Below are positions 54,786 through 61,899 of a stretch of 64,000 nt of DNA, in pieces (position 1 is the first letter of the stretch; the number at the start of each line of letters is the position of its first letter). Source of the stretch: Amycolatopsis deserti (GTDB lineage Bacteria > Actinomycetota > Actinomycetes > Mycobacteriales > Pseudonocardiaceae); contig NZ_BNAU01000006.1 in NCBI RefSeq assembly GCF_014653945.1, positions 434,001 to 498,000 on the forward strand. The letters are read 5' to 3'. The position numbers were made by a program, and so were the translations under genes. A model generated the notes under the pieces. That model was given only the letters and a program-made list of their open reading frames with translations. It was not told the DNA's origin and ran no database searches.

Positions 54786-55268
54786 ATGGCACCGCTCGTC
54801 ATCCTGATCGCCGTCACGCTGGTCCTCGCGCTCGCCGGCGCGGCGGGAGTCCGATGGCTCAGACCCTGGCCGATGGCCGTGCGCGGTGGCGTCGCGGCGA
54901 TGTTCACCGCCACCGGCGTCGCGCACTTCGTCGGCATGCGGGAACAACTCGTCAGCATGGTCCCGCCGGCGCTGCCCGAGCCGGCGCTGCTGGTGACCGT
55001 CACCGGCGTCCTGGAACTCGCCGGGGCCCTCGGCGTGCTGTGGCCGCGCACCGCGACTTGGGCCGCGGCCGGGCTCAGCGCCATGCTCGTGCTCATGTTC
55101 CCGGCGAACGTCTACGCGGTGCAGAGCGGCGTCCTCACCGCGTGGGACGACCAGATCGTGCCGCGCACCCTCATGCAGGTCGTGTTCCTGGCCGCCACCC
55201 TGACGGTCTTCGTGCACGCACGCCGGGGTCAGGCCCGGCTGAACCGCCCGGCCCACTCGCGCAGCTGA
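54786..55268 (+). CDS. DoxX-like membrane protein
   Basis: 160 residues from ATG 54786 with four helices. MAVRGGVAAMFTATGVAHFVG near 32-52, VTGVLELAGALGVLWPRTATW near 78-98 and AMLVLMFPANVYAV near 105 match the DoxX family. The ribosome site GAGGAGG lies 8 bases upstream. DoxX relatives help protect thiol balance or work with redox partners at the membrane; the role here is unknown. The last 40 bp overlap the convergent WYL regulator gene. Confidence 0.85.
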   Translation: MAPLVILIAVTLVLALAGAAGVRWLRPWPMAVRGGVAAMFTATGVAHFVGMREQLVSMVPPALPEPALLVTVTGVLELAGALGVLWPRTATWAAAGLSAMLVLMFPANVYAVQSGVLTAWDDQIVPRTLMQVVFLAATLTVFVHARRGQARLNRPAHSRS

Positions 55269-56182
55269 TCACGCAGCTCGGCCGGTTCCACGACCCGGAA
55301 GTTGGCGCCGAGCGAGCCCAGTGCCAGCGCCGGCCAGTCCAGCGAGGCGGCCGTCATCCGCACCCGGCACCGGCCGGCGTTGACCTCCTCGATCGTCGCC
55401 CACCGGCCGATCCGTTCGCGCGCGGCGGCCGCCGGGATGTCGACGAGAACCTCCACCTCGTGCGGCTGCGGCACCGCGCCGAGCGAGTTGCGGACGAATT
55501 CGGCCGCGTCGGCGGCGGGCAGCTCGCGGGGCCGGAACCGGGCGCCGGTGCCCGTCGGCTCGCTGAGCCGGTCGATGCGGAAGTTGCGCCACGCGTGCCG
55601 GGTGAGGTCGTAGGCGACCAGGTACCACTGGCGCCCGAACGGGACCAGCCGTAGCGGCTCGACCTCCCGCGCCGACTCGCGGCCGGCGGCGTCGGTGTAG
55701 GCGAAGCGGATCCGTTCGCTGTCCCGGCACGCCAGGGCGATCGTGGTGAGCAGGCTGGGGTCTATGCGGGGCGCCGCCGCGCCGGGCCACACCGCGGGCA
55801 CGGTCATCGCGCGCAGCGCGTCCACCCGGCGGCGCAGCCGGGCCGGCATCACCTGCACCACCTTCGCCAGCACCCGCACCGACGACTCGGCGATGCCCTC
55901 GACCGAACTCTGCGCGGCGGTCTGCAGCCCGACGGTCAGCGCGACCGCCTCTTCGTCGTCGACCACGAGCGGCGGCAGCGACGCGCCCGCGGCGAGCTGG
56001 TAGCCGCCGTCCACACCGCGCTGAGCCTCCACCGGATAACCCAGCTCGCGCAGGCGGTCGATGTCCCGGCGCAGCGTCCGCGGCGAGACGCCCAGCCGCT
56101 CGGCCAGTTCAGTGCCCGGCCAGTACCGGTGGGTCTGCAGCAGGGACAGCAACCGCAGCGTCCGCGAGCTCGTGTTCGCCAT
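55229..56182 (-). CDS. WYL-domain transcriptional regulator
   Basis: 317 residues. The HTH region is MANTSSRTLRLLSLLQTHRYW and LAERLGVSPRTLRRDIDRLREL (~20-45). The WYL region RFAYTDAAGRESAREVEPLRLV, then FGRQWYLVAYDLTRHAWR, spans ~165-205. The tail resembles the WCX extension. It is divergent from the DinB gene with 84 bp between starts, which contains CCGCAATTGCGG. It likely regulates itself and the DinB gene. Confidence 0.9.
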   Translation of the reverse strand: MANTSSRTLRLLSLLQTHRYWPGTELAERLGVSPRTLRRDIDRLRELGYPVEAQRGVDGGYQLAAGASLPPLVVDDEEAVALTVGLQTAAQSSVEGIAESSVRVLAKVVQVMPARLRRRVDALRAMTVPAVWPGAAAPRIDPSLLTTIALACRDSERIRFAYTDAAGRESAREVEPLRLVPFGRQWYLVAYDLTRHAWRNFRIDRLSEPTGTGARFRPRELPAADAAEFVRNSLGAVPQPHEVEVLVDIPAAAARERIGRWATIEEVNAGRCRVRMTAASLDWPALALGSLGANFRVVEPAELRDQLREWAGRFSRA

Positions 56183-56195
56183 GTTTCCGATTCTC

Positions 56196-56207
56196 CCGCA
56201 ATTGCGG
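56196..56207. promoter_or_regulatory. Palindrome CCGCAATTGCGG between WYL and DinB genes
   Basis: A perfect 12-bp palindrome 13 bp upstream of the WYL start, flanked by TTCT and AGAA-like bases that loosely extend the symmetry. It is the best operator candidate in the divergent region. Confidence 0.6.
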
Positions 56208-56266
56208 TCAGAAAGTGGCCGCTATGCCTTCTACGTTGGTTTCAACGACGACGAAGGGACATTCCG

Positions 56267-56788
56267 ATGACCACCACCGAGACCGTCACCGGCGAGCGCG
56301 CGGACCTGCTGGCGATGCTGGCCAAGCACCGCTTCTTCCTGACCTTCACCACCCGCGGCCTCACCGACGACCAGGCCCGGCAGCGCACCACGAAGAGCGA
56401 GCTGTGCCTGGGCGGGCTGATCAAGCACGTGACCTCGGTCGAGCGGAACTGGGCGACCTTCATCGTGGAAGGCGCTTCCGCGATGCCGAACTTCGAGGAG
56501 ATGACCGAGGCGGACTTCGCGCAGCGGGAGAACGAGTTCAAGCTGCTGCCGGACGAGACGCTGGCCGGGGTGATCGCCGAGTACGAGGCGGTCGCGCGCC
56601 GCACGGACGAGCTGGTCGCCACCGTGGACCTGGACGTGGCGCGGGAGCTGCCCAAGGCCCCGTGGTTCACCGACACGGCGTGGTCCGCGCGCCGGGTGAT
56701 CATGCACATCATCGCCGAGACCGCCCAGCACGCCGGCCACGCCGACATCATCCGCGAGTCCCTGGACGGCCAGAAGAGCATGGGCTGA
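56267..56788 (+). CDS. DinB-family metal-dependent enzyme-like protein
   Basis: 173 residues from ATG 56267. The four-helix DinB fold has metal-ligand histidines in GLIKHVTSVERNW near 52 and ETAQHAGHADIIRE near 152. Such proteins are putative thiol-dependent transferases or hydrolases, some using mycothiol in actinobacteria (family knowledge). The first helix LLAMLAKHRFFLTFTTRGL is typical. The gene is divergent from the WYL regulator, a pairing that is frequent in actinomycetes. The DUF4097 gene follows 98 bp later on the same strand. Confidence 0.88.
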   Translation: MTTTETVTGERADLLAMLAKHRFFLTFTTRGLTDDQARQRTTKSELCLGGLIKHVTSVERNWATFIVEGASAMPNFEEMTEADFAQRENEFKLLPDETLAGVIAEYEAVARRTDELVATVDLDVARELPKAPWFTDTAWSARRVIMHIIAETAQHAGHADIIRESLDGQKSMG

Positions 56789-56886
56789 CCGTGTCAGCGA
56801 CGGCGTCAGCGCGGTGGCGGGCCGGTGTCAGCGCCTCCGGCGAAAGTTGTCCTCAACAGCAGGAACAACGAGCACAGGAGAGCACG

Positions 56887-57549
56887 ATGCAGAACTTCGA
56901 CACCCCCGCCCCGATCGCCGCCGTGGTCGACATCCCCGCCGGCAGCCTCCGGTTCGTGGCCGCCGACCGGACCGACACCACGGTCGAGGTCAGGCCGGCG
57001 GACGCCTCGAAGCGGCGCGACGTGAAGGTCGCGGAGCAGACCACGGTGGCCTACGCCGACGGCGTGCTGCGGATCGCGGCCCCGGCGGGCAACCAGATCC
57101 TCGGCAGCTCCGGCTTCATCGAGGTGACGGTCCACCTGCCCGCCGGATCCGGCGTCGAGGCCAAGGCGGCCAGCGCGGAGGTGCGCGGCGTCGGACAGCT
57201 CGGCGCGGTCACCATCGAGGGCGCGCACGGCCAGATCGAACTCGACGAGGCCGCGAGCGTCCGCGTCACCACGCAGGCCGGCGACGTCACGGTCGGCCGC
57301 CTCACCGGCTCCGCGCGGATCACCACGGGCAAGGGCGACATCCGCATCGCCGAGGCCGAGCGCGGCGAGGTCGTGCTCCGCGCCGAGGCCGGCGACGTGT
57401 CGATCGCTGCCGCCGCCGGGGTATCCGCGACGCTGGACGCGGGGACCGACTACGGCCGCATCCACAACGCGCTCCGGAACACCGGCAACCACGGGCTCAC
57501 CATCTACGCGACCACGGCCTACGGCGACATCAGCGCCCGCAGCCTGTGA
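56887..57549 (+). CDS. DUF4097-type beta-helix/repeat protein
   Basis: 220 residues from ATG 56887, preceded by GGAGAG. Short repeated strands of the form VRVTTQAGDVTVGRLTGSAR, ARITTGKGDIRIAEAE and VVLRAEAGDVSIAAA build a parallel beta structure. This is the pattern of DUF4097 and related adhesin-like bacterial proteins. No signal peptide is visible, so it is probably cytoplasmic. The role is unknown; in several actinomycetes such proteins sit beside small toxin-antitoxin-like genes, which are not seen here. The stop is 4 bp from the convergent SDR stop. Confidence 0.82.
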   Translation: MQNFDTPAPIAAVVDIPAGSLRFVAADRTDTTVEVRPADASKRRDVKVAEQTTVAYADGVLRIAAPAGNQILGSSGFIEVTVHLPAGSGVEAKAASAEVRGVGQLGAVTIEGAHGQIELDEAASVRVTTQAGDVTVGRLTGSARITTGKGDIRIAEAERGEVVLRAEAGDVSIAAAAGVSATLDAGTDYGRIHNALRNTGNHGLTIYATTAYGDISARSL

Positions 57550-57553
57550 AGTG

Positions 57554-58318
57554 TCAGGTGCGGTCCCGCCCCGCGACCAGGCTGCTGATCCGCCGCAGCA
57601 GGCCGCGGGGCAACAGGCCGCCGATCGCCACGATCGCCTTGTACTGCGGGGACGGGATGGAGATGACCTTGCCGCGCCGCAGGTCCGCCAGGCCCTCGGC
57701 GACCACGCGGTCGGCGGAGAGCCAGAACGCCTTCGGCCCCGGCTTCTCCAGCCCGGCGCGCTCGTGGAACTCGGTTTCGGTGAATCCCGGGCACAGCGCG
57801 GTCATCCGGATGCCGGGCGGCAGCGCGGCGGCGATGCCCTCGGTGAACGAGGTGACCCAGTTCTTGCTCGCCGTGTACGTCGATCCGCGGCCGGAGAAGA
57901 AACCGGCCACGCTCGAGACGTTGATGATGTCGCCGTGGCCCCGCTCGATCATCCCGGGCAGGGCCGCGCGCGTCAGGCGCAGCACGGCGGTCACGTTCAC
58001 GTCCAACTGCGCCTGCAGCTCGTCGACCGGCGCCGTCCAGAACTCCCCGGCCAGGCCGAACCCGGCGTTGTTGACCAGCAGGTCGACCGGCTCCGCGGCC
58101 AGCCGCGCCTCGACCGCCGCCCGGCCCTCCGCGGAAGCGAGGTCCGCGGGCAACGACACCGCCTTGATCCGGTGCCGCTGCGACAGCTCCCCGGCAAGCG
58201 CTTCCAGCCGCTGCGCGTTCCGGGCAACGAGGACCAGGTCGTAGCCCTCCTCGGCGAGGCGGCGGGCGAACGCGGCGCCGATCCCGGCCGTCGCGCCGGT
58301 GACGAGCGCGGTGCTCAC
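57554..58318 (-). CDS. Short-chain dehydrogenase/reductase
   Basis: 254 residues. The cofactor motif is [20 protein letters not shown] (~7-26), the Ser in INVSSVAGF near 137, and the YTASK motif near 150 followed by VTSFTEGIA. The sequence resembles SDRs for ketones and hydroxy-lipids such as DltE-like proteins. The start overlaps the stop of the upstream membrane-anchored gene by four bases (ATGA). The substrate is unknown. Confidence 0.92.
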   Translation of the reverse strand: MSTALVTGATAGIGAAFARRLAEEGYDLVLVARNAQRLEALAGELSQRHRIKAVSLPADLASAEGRAAVEARLAAEPVDLLVNNAGFGLAGEFWTAPVDELQAQLDVNVTAVLRLTRAALPGMIERGHGDIINVSSVAGFFSGRGSTYTASKNWVTSFTEGIAAALPPGIRMTALCPGFTETEFHERAGLEKPGPKAFWLSADRVVAEGLADLRRGKVISIPSPQYKAIVAIGGLLPRGLLRRISSLVAGRDRT

Positions 58319-59046
58319 TGGGCCGGCCCGGCCGGCGGCGGCGTGCTCAGGCCCGGCTGCTCGGACTGGCCGGGCTGCCAGTGCCGGCCCGCCGCGCCGG
58401 CGTCGTACTCATCGTCGAAAGGGTCCACGATGTCGGCGATCTCGCCGAGGTCGCGCAGCAGGCGCTCCAGCCGGGACGGCCCGGCCTGCGGCGCGACGCT
58501 GGCGAGCACCCACTCGTTCTCCAGCCACGCCACGCCGACGTCCCCGCCGAGCGCGTCGGCGGCGTCCACGAGTTCCTGGGTGATGACCGCGCGGGCGCCC
58601 TCCGGATCGTCGGCGAAGGCGTAGCGCTGGCCCACCGGGCCGAGCAGCTCCGGCATGTCCGCGCGCTGGAACGGCACGCTCGCCAGCCACAGTTCGACGA
58701 GCACCGGGTGCACGCGGTTGCAGCGCACGGCGACCACGACGGCCGGGATCTGGCCGTCGGCCTCGATGTCGAACACGAACACCGGGCGGCGGCCGTCGGC
58801 GGTGAAGGTCGAGCCGACGACGACGTTGACGGCCGTCTCCGCGCGGAAGTACCCGAGCGCGCCGCCGGACCACTGCCGGACCAGCCGCTCGTCCTCCTCC
58901 ACGAACTGCCATCCGCGCAGGTCGGACCAGCGCATCCGCTCCCGGTTGCGGGAGCCCTCCCTGGTCCGGTCCACGGCGAGCAGCAGCAGCCCCGCCACCA
59001 GTGCGACGGCGGCGATGACGAACCAGACCCACGCCGGAATACCCAC
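58315..59046 (-). CDS. Membrane-anchored protein of unknown function
   Basis: 243 residues. One N-terminal helix ([20 protein letters not shown], residues 6-25) is followed by a basic stretch [12 protein letters not shown]. The soluble domain has [12 protein letters not shown] and [22 protein letters not shown], and a proline-rich C-terminus. I do not recognise the family. It lies 60 bp downstream of clpB with a hairpin between, so it may have its own promoter, and it is coupled to the SDR gene. Confidence 0.65.
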   Translation of the reverse strand: MGIPAWVWFVIAAVALVAGLLLLAVDRTREGSRNRERMRWSDLRGWQFVEEDERLVRQWSGGALGYFRAETAVNVVVGSTFTADGRRPVFVFDIEADGQIPAVVVAVRCNRVHPVLVELWLASVPFQRADMPELLGPVGQRYAFADDPEGARAVITQELVDAADALGGDVGVAWLENEWVLASVAPQAGPSRLERLLRDLGEIADIVDPFDDEYDAGAAGRHWQPGQSEQPGLSTPPPAGPAQ

Positions 59047-59066
59047 GAGGGTGAGGGTAGCGCGCC

Positions 59067-59093
59067 GGGCCGCTGAACCAAGGTCAGCGGCCC
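59067..59093 (-). terminator. Hairpin downstream of clpB
   Basis: A perfect 10-bp stem GGGCCGCTGA with TCAGCGGCCC and a 7-base loop, 14 bp after the clpB stop. No T-run follows on the minus strand, so termination may be partial. Confidence 0.6.
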
Positions 59094-59106
59094 GTGTCGC
59101 AACCCG

Positions 59107-61710
59107 TTAGTCCGCCCGGGTGACCACGAGCGTGTCACCGGTGTCCAGATCCGGGACGTCCACGCGCACCGTGTCACCGTCCCGGACCTCGCCGGACAGC
59201 AGCTTCTTCGCCAGCTGGTCGCCGATCGCCGACTGCACCAGCCGGCGCAGCGGCCGGGCGCCGTAGATCGGGTCGAACCCGTTCAGCGCGAGCCAGTCGC
59301 GGGCGCCCGGGGTGACGTCCAGCGTCAGCCGGCGCTGGGCCAGCCGGGCCGCCAGCTTCGCCACCTGGATGTCCACAATGGACGTCAGCTGTTCGGTGTC
59401 GAGCGAGTGGAACACCACGATGTCGTCCAGCCGGTTCAGGAACTCCGGCTTGAAGTGCCGCTGCACCGTGGACAGCACCGCGTCCCGCCGCTGCCGCTCG
59501 TCGAGCGCGGCGTCCGCGATGGCCTGCGAACCGAGGTTCGAGGTCAGGATCAGGATCGTGTTGCGGAAGTCCACCGTGCGGCCCTGGCCGTCGGTCAGCC
59601 GCCCGTCGTCGAGCACCTGCAGCAGCACGTCGAACACGTCCGGGTGCGCCTTCTCGACCTCGTCCAGCAGCACCACCGAGTACGGTCGCCGCCGGACGGC
59701 CTCGGTCAGCTGGCCGCCCTGGTCATAGCCGACGTACCCGGGGGGAGCGCCGACCAGCCGCGCGACGCTGTGCTTCTCGCTGTACTCGCTCATGTCGATG
59801 CGGGTCATCGCGCGTTCGTCGTCGAACAGGAACTCCGCCAGCGCCTTGGCCAGCTCGGTCTTGCCGACACCGGTCGGGCCGAGGAACAGGAACGAGCCGG
59901 TCGGCCGGTCCGGGTCGGCGACCCCGGCGCGCGTGCGGCGCACCGCGTCCGCGACCGCTGTCACGGCTTCGCGCTGGCCGACGACCCGCTTGCCCAGCTC
60001 CTCCTCCATCCGGAGCAGCTTGCCGGTCTCGCCCTCCAGCAGCCGGCCGGCCGGGATGCCGGTCCAGGCGCTCACCACGTCGGCCACGTCGTCCGCGCCG
60101 ACCTCTTCCTTGAGCATGACGTCCGCGCCGGACGAGCTGTTCGCGGTGTTGCGCTGCGCGGCCTCCAGCTCCTTCTCCAGCGCCGGGATCTTGCCGTAGC
60201 GCAGCTCGGCGGCCCGGCCCAGATCGGCGTCGCGCTCGGCGCGGTCGGCCTCGCCACGCAGCTGTTCCAGCTGCTCCTTCAGCTCGCGGACCTTCTCGAT
60301 CGAGCCCTTCTCGTTCTGCCACCGGGCGGTCAGCGCGGACAGCTCCTCGCGCTTCTCGGCCAGCTCGGCGCGCAGCGCGGCCAGCCGCTCGATCGAGGCC
60401 GGGTCCTCCTCCTTGGACAGCGCCATCTCCTCGATCTCCAGGCGCCGCACGGCGCGCTCGACCTCGTCGATCTCGACGGGCCGGGAGTCGATCTCCATGC
60501 GCAGCCGGGAGGCGGCCTCGTCGACCAGGTCGATCGCCTTGTCCGGGAGGAAGCGCGCGGTGATGTAACGGTCGGACAGCGTCGCGGCCGACACCAGGGC
60601 GGCGTCGGTGATGCGGACACCGTGGTGCACCTCGTAGCGCTCCTTGAGGCCGCGCAGGATGCCGATGGTGTCCTCCACCGACGGCTCACCGACCAGCACC
60701 TGCTGGAAGCGCCGCTCCAGGGCGGCGTCCTTTTCGATGTGCTGGCGGTACTCGTCGAGCGTGGTCGCGCCGACCATGCGCAGCTCACCGCGGGCGAGCA
60801 TCGGCTTGATCATGTTGCCCGCGTCCATCGCGCCCTCACCGGTGGCGCCCGCGCCGACGATCGTGTGCAGCTCGTCGATGAAGGTGATGACCTGCCCGGC
60901 CGACTCGGTGATCTCCTTCAGGACGGCCTTCAGCCGCTCCTCGAACTCACCGCGGTACTTCGCGCCGGCGACCATCGAACCGAGGTCCAGCGCCACGACC
61001 CGCTTGCCGCGCAACGACTCCGGCACGTCACCGGCCACGATCCGCTGGGCCAGCCCCTCGACGATCGCGGTCTTTCCGACGCCCGGCTCGCCGATGAGAA
61101 CGGGGTTGTTCTTCGTGCGCCGCGACAGCACCTGGACCACGCGGCGGATCTCCGCGTCGCGGCCGATCACCGGGTCCAGCTCGCCCTTGCGGGCGCGGTC
61201 GGTCAGGTCGACGCCGTACTTTTCCAGCGCCTTGAACGTGCCCTCCGGATCGGGGCTGGTGATGCGGGCCGAGCCGCGCACCTTGGTGAACGCCTCACGC
61301 AGCGCGTCCGGGGTGGCGCCGTGCCGCTTCAGCAGATCGGCCACCTGACCGCCCTCCGCGGCGAGGCCCACCATCAGGTGCTCGGTGGAGACGTACTCGT
61401 CGCCGAGCTCGGTCGCCAGCTTCTGGGCGTGCGTGAGCGACTTGACCGCCGGCGGGTCGAACTGCGGTGTGGACACGGTGGCGCCGGTCGCCGAGGGCAG
61501 CCCCTGCGTGATCGGCTCCAGCTCCTTGTGCACCTGCCGCGGATCGGCCCCGACCGCCGTCAGCAGGGGACCGGCCAGCCCGTCACCCTGCGCCAGCAGC
61601 GCGCCGAGCAGGTGTGCGGCGGTGACGTGGGGGTTGCCCGCCACGGTCGCCGCCTGCGCCGCCGACGAGATCGCCTGCTGGGTCTTCGTCGTCGGGTTGA
61701 AAGCGTCCAT
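59107..61710 (-). CDS. clpB: ATP-dependent chaperone ClpB
   Basis: 867 residues from ATG 61710. An N-terminal Clp domain (residues ~1-150) begins [14 protein letters not shown]. The first AAA domain has Walker A GEPGVGKT near 205 and [18 protein letters not shown] in the loop. A long coiled middle domain with [15 protein letters not shown] follows. The second AAA domain has GPTGVGKT near 605 and [22 protein letters not shown] pore residues (GYVGYDQGG). It disaggregates proteins with DnaK. A HAIR element 70 bp upstream places it under HspR heat-shock control (inference from the site). Confidence 0.98.
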   Translation of the reverse strand: MDAFNPTTKTQQAISSAAQAATVAGNPHVTAAHLLGALLAQGDGLAGPLLTAVGADPRQVHKELEPITQGLPSATGATVSTPQFDPPAVKSLTHAQKLATELGDEYVSTEHLMVGLAAEGGQVADLLKRHGATPDALREAFTKVRGSARITSPDPEGTFKALEKYGVDLTDRARKGELDPVIGRDAEIRRVVQVLSRRTKNNPVLIGEPGVGKTAIVEGLAQRIVAGDVPESLRGKRVVALDLGSMVAGAKYRGEFEERLKAVLKEITESAGQVITFIDELHTIVGAGATGEGAMDAGNMIKPMLARGELRMVGATTLDEYRQHIEKDAALERRFQQVLVGEPSVEDTIGILRGLKERYEVHHGVRITDAALVSAATLSDRYITARFLPDKAIDLVDEAASRLRMEIDSRPVEIDEVERAVRRLEIEEMALSKEEDPASIERLAALRAELAEKREELSALTARWQNEKGSIEKVRELKEQLEQLRGEADRAERDADLGRAAELRYGKIPALEKELEAAQRNTANSSSGADVMLKEEVGADDVADVVSAWTGIPAGRLLEGETGKLLRMEEELGKRVVGQREAVTAVADAVRRTRAGVADPDRPTGSFLFLGPTGVGKTELAKALAEFLFDDERAMTRIDMSEYSEKHSVARLVGAPPGYVGYDQGGQLTEAVRRRPYSVVLLDEVEKAHPDVFDVLLQVLDDGRLTDGQGRTVDFRNTILILTSNLGSQAIADAALDERQRRDAVLSTVQRHFKPEFLNRLDDIVVFHSLDTEQLTSIVDIQVAKLAARLAQRRLTLDVTPGARDWLALNGFDPIYGARPLRRLVQSAIGDQLAKKLLSGEVRDGDTVRVDVPDLDTGDTLVVTRAD

Positions 61711-61780
61711 CCCACACTCCATGTCGCATGCCTGCCGGAGACCTTCCTCCAGGTCCCTCGACAGGTACAACGTCAACAAA

Positions 61781-61801
61781 CTTGAGTGTGTTCCGCTCAA
61801 C
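61781..61801. promoter_or_regulatory. HAIR element (HspR-binding site) before clpB
   Basis: CTTGAGT-N7-GCTCAAC matches the HAIR consensus CTTGAGT-N7-ACTCAAG at 12 of 14 positions, including a perfect left arm. It is 70 bp upstream of the clpB start on the promoter side. HspR represses dnaK and clpB in actinomycetes. Confidence 0.85.
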
Positions 61802-61821
61802 CCTGATTTTTCCGAAAAGCA

Positions 61822-61857
61822 CGAAGACCGCCTCCCGGGGGATTGAGGCGGTCTTCG
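61822..61857 (-). terminator. Terminator of the MFS gene upstream of clpB
   Basis: A perfect 13-bp stem, CGAAGACCGCCTC with GAGGCGGTCTTCG, has a 10-base loop and reads into TGCTTTTC on the minus strand. It separates the MFS transcript from the clpB promoter. Confidence 0.8.
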
Positions 61858-61895
61858 CGGGTCTGTTTTCGCGGGTCTGTGTTCGCGGGTCTGGG
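61854..61895. repeat. Three 14-bp tandem repeats
   Basis: TTCGCGGGTCTGTT, TTCGCGGGTCTGTG and TTCGCGGGTCTGGG follow each other without gaps, just after the terminator stem and before the MFS stop. They overlap the first bases of the stem and may be slippage products. Confidence 0.7.
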
Positions 61896-61899
61896 GGCC

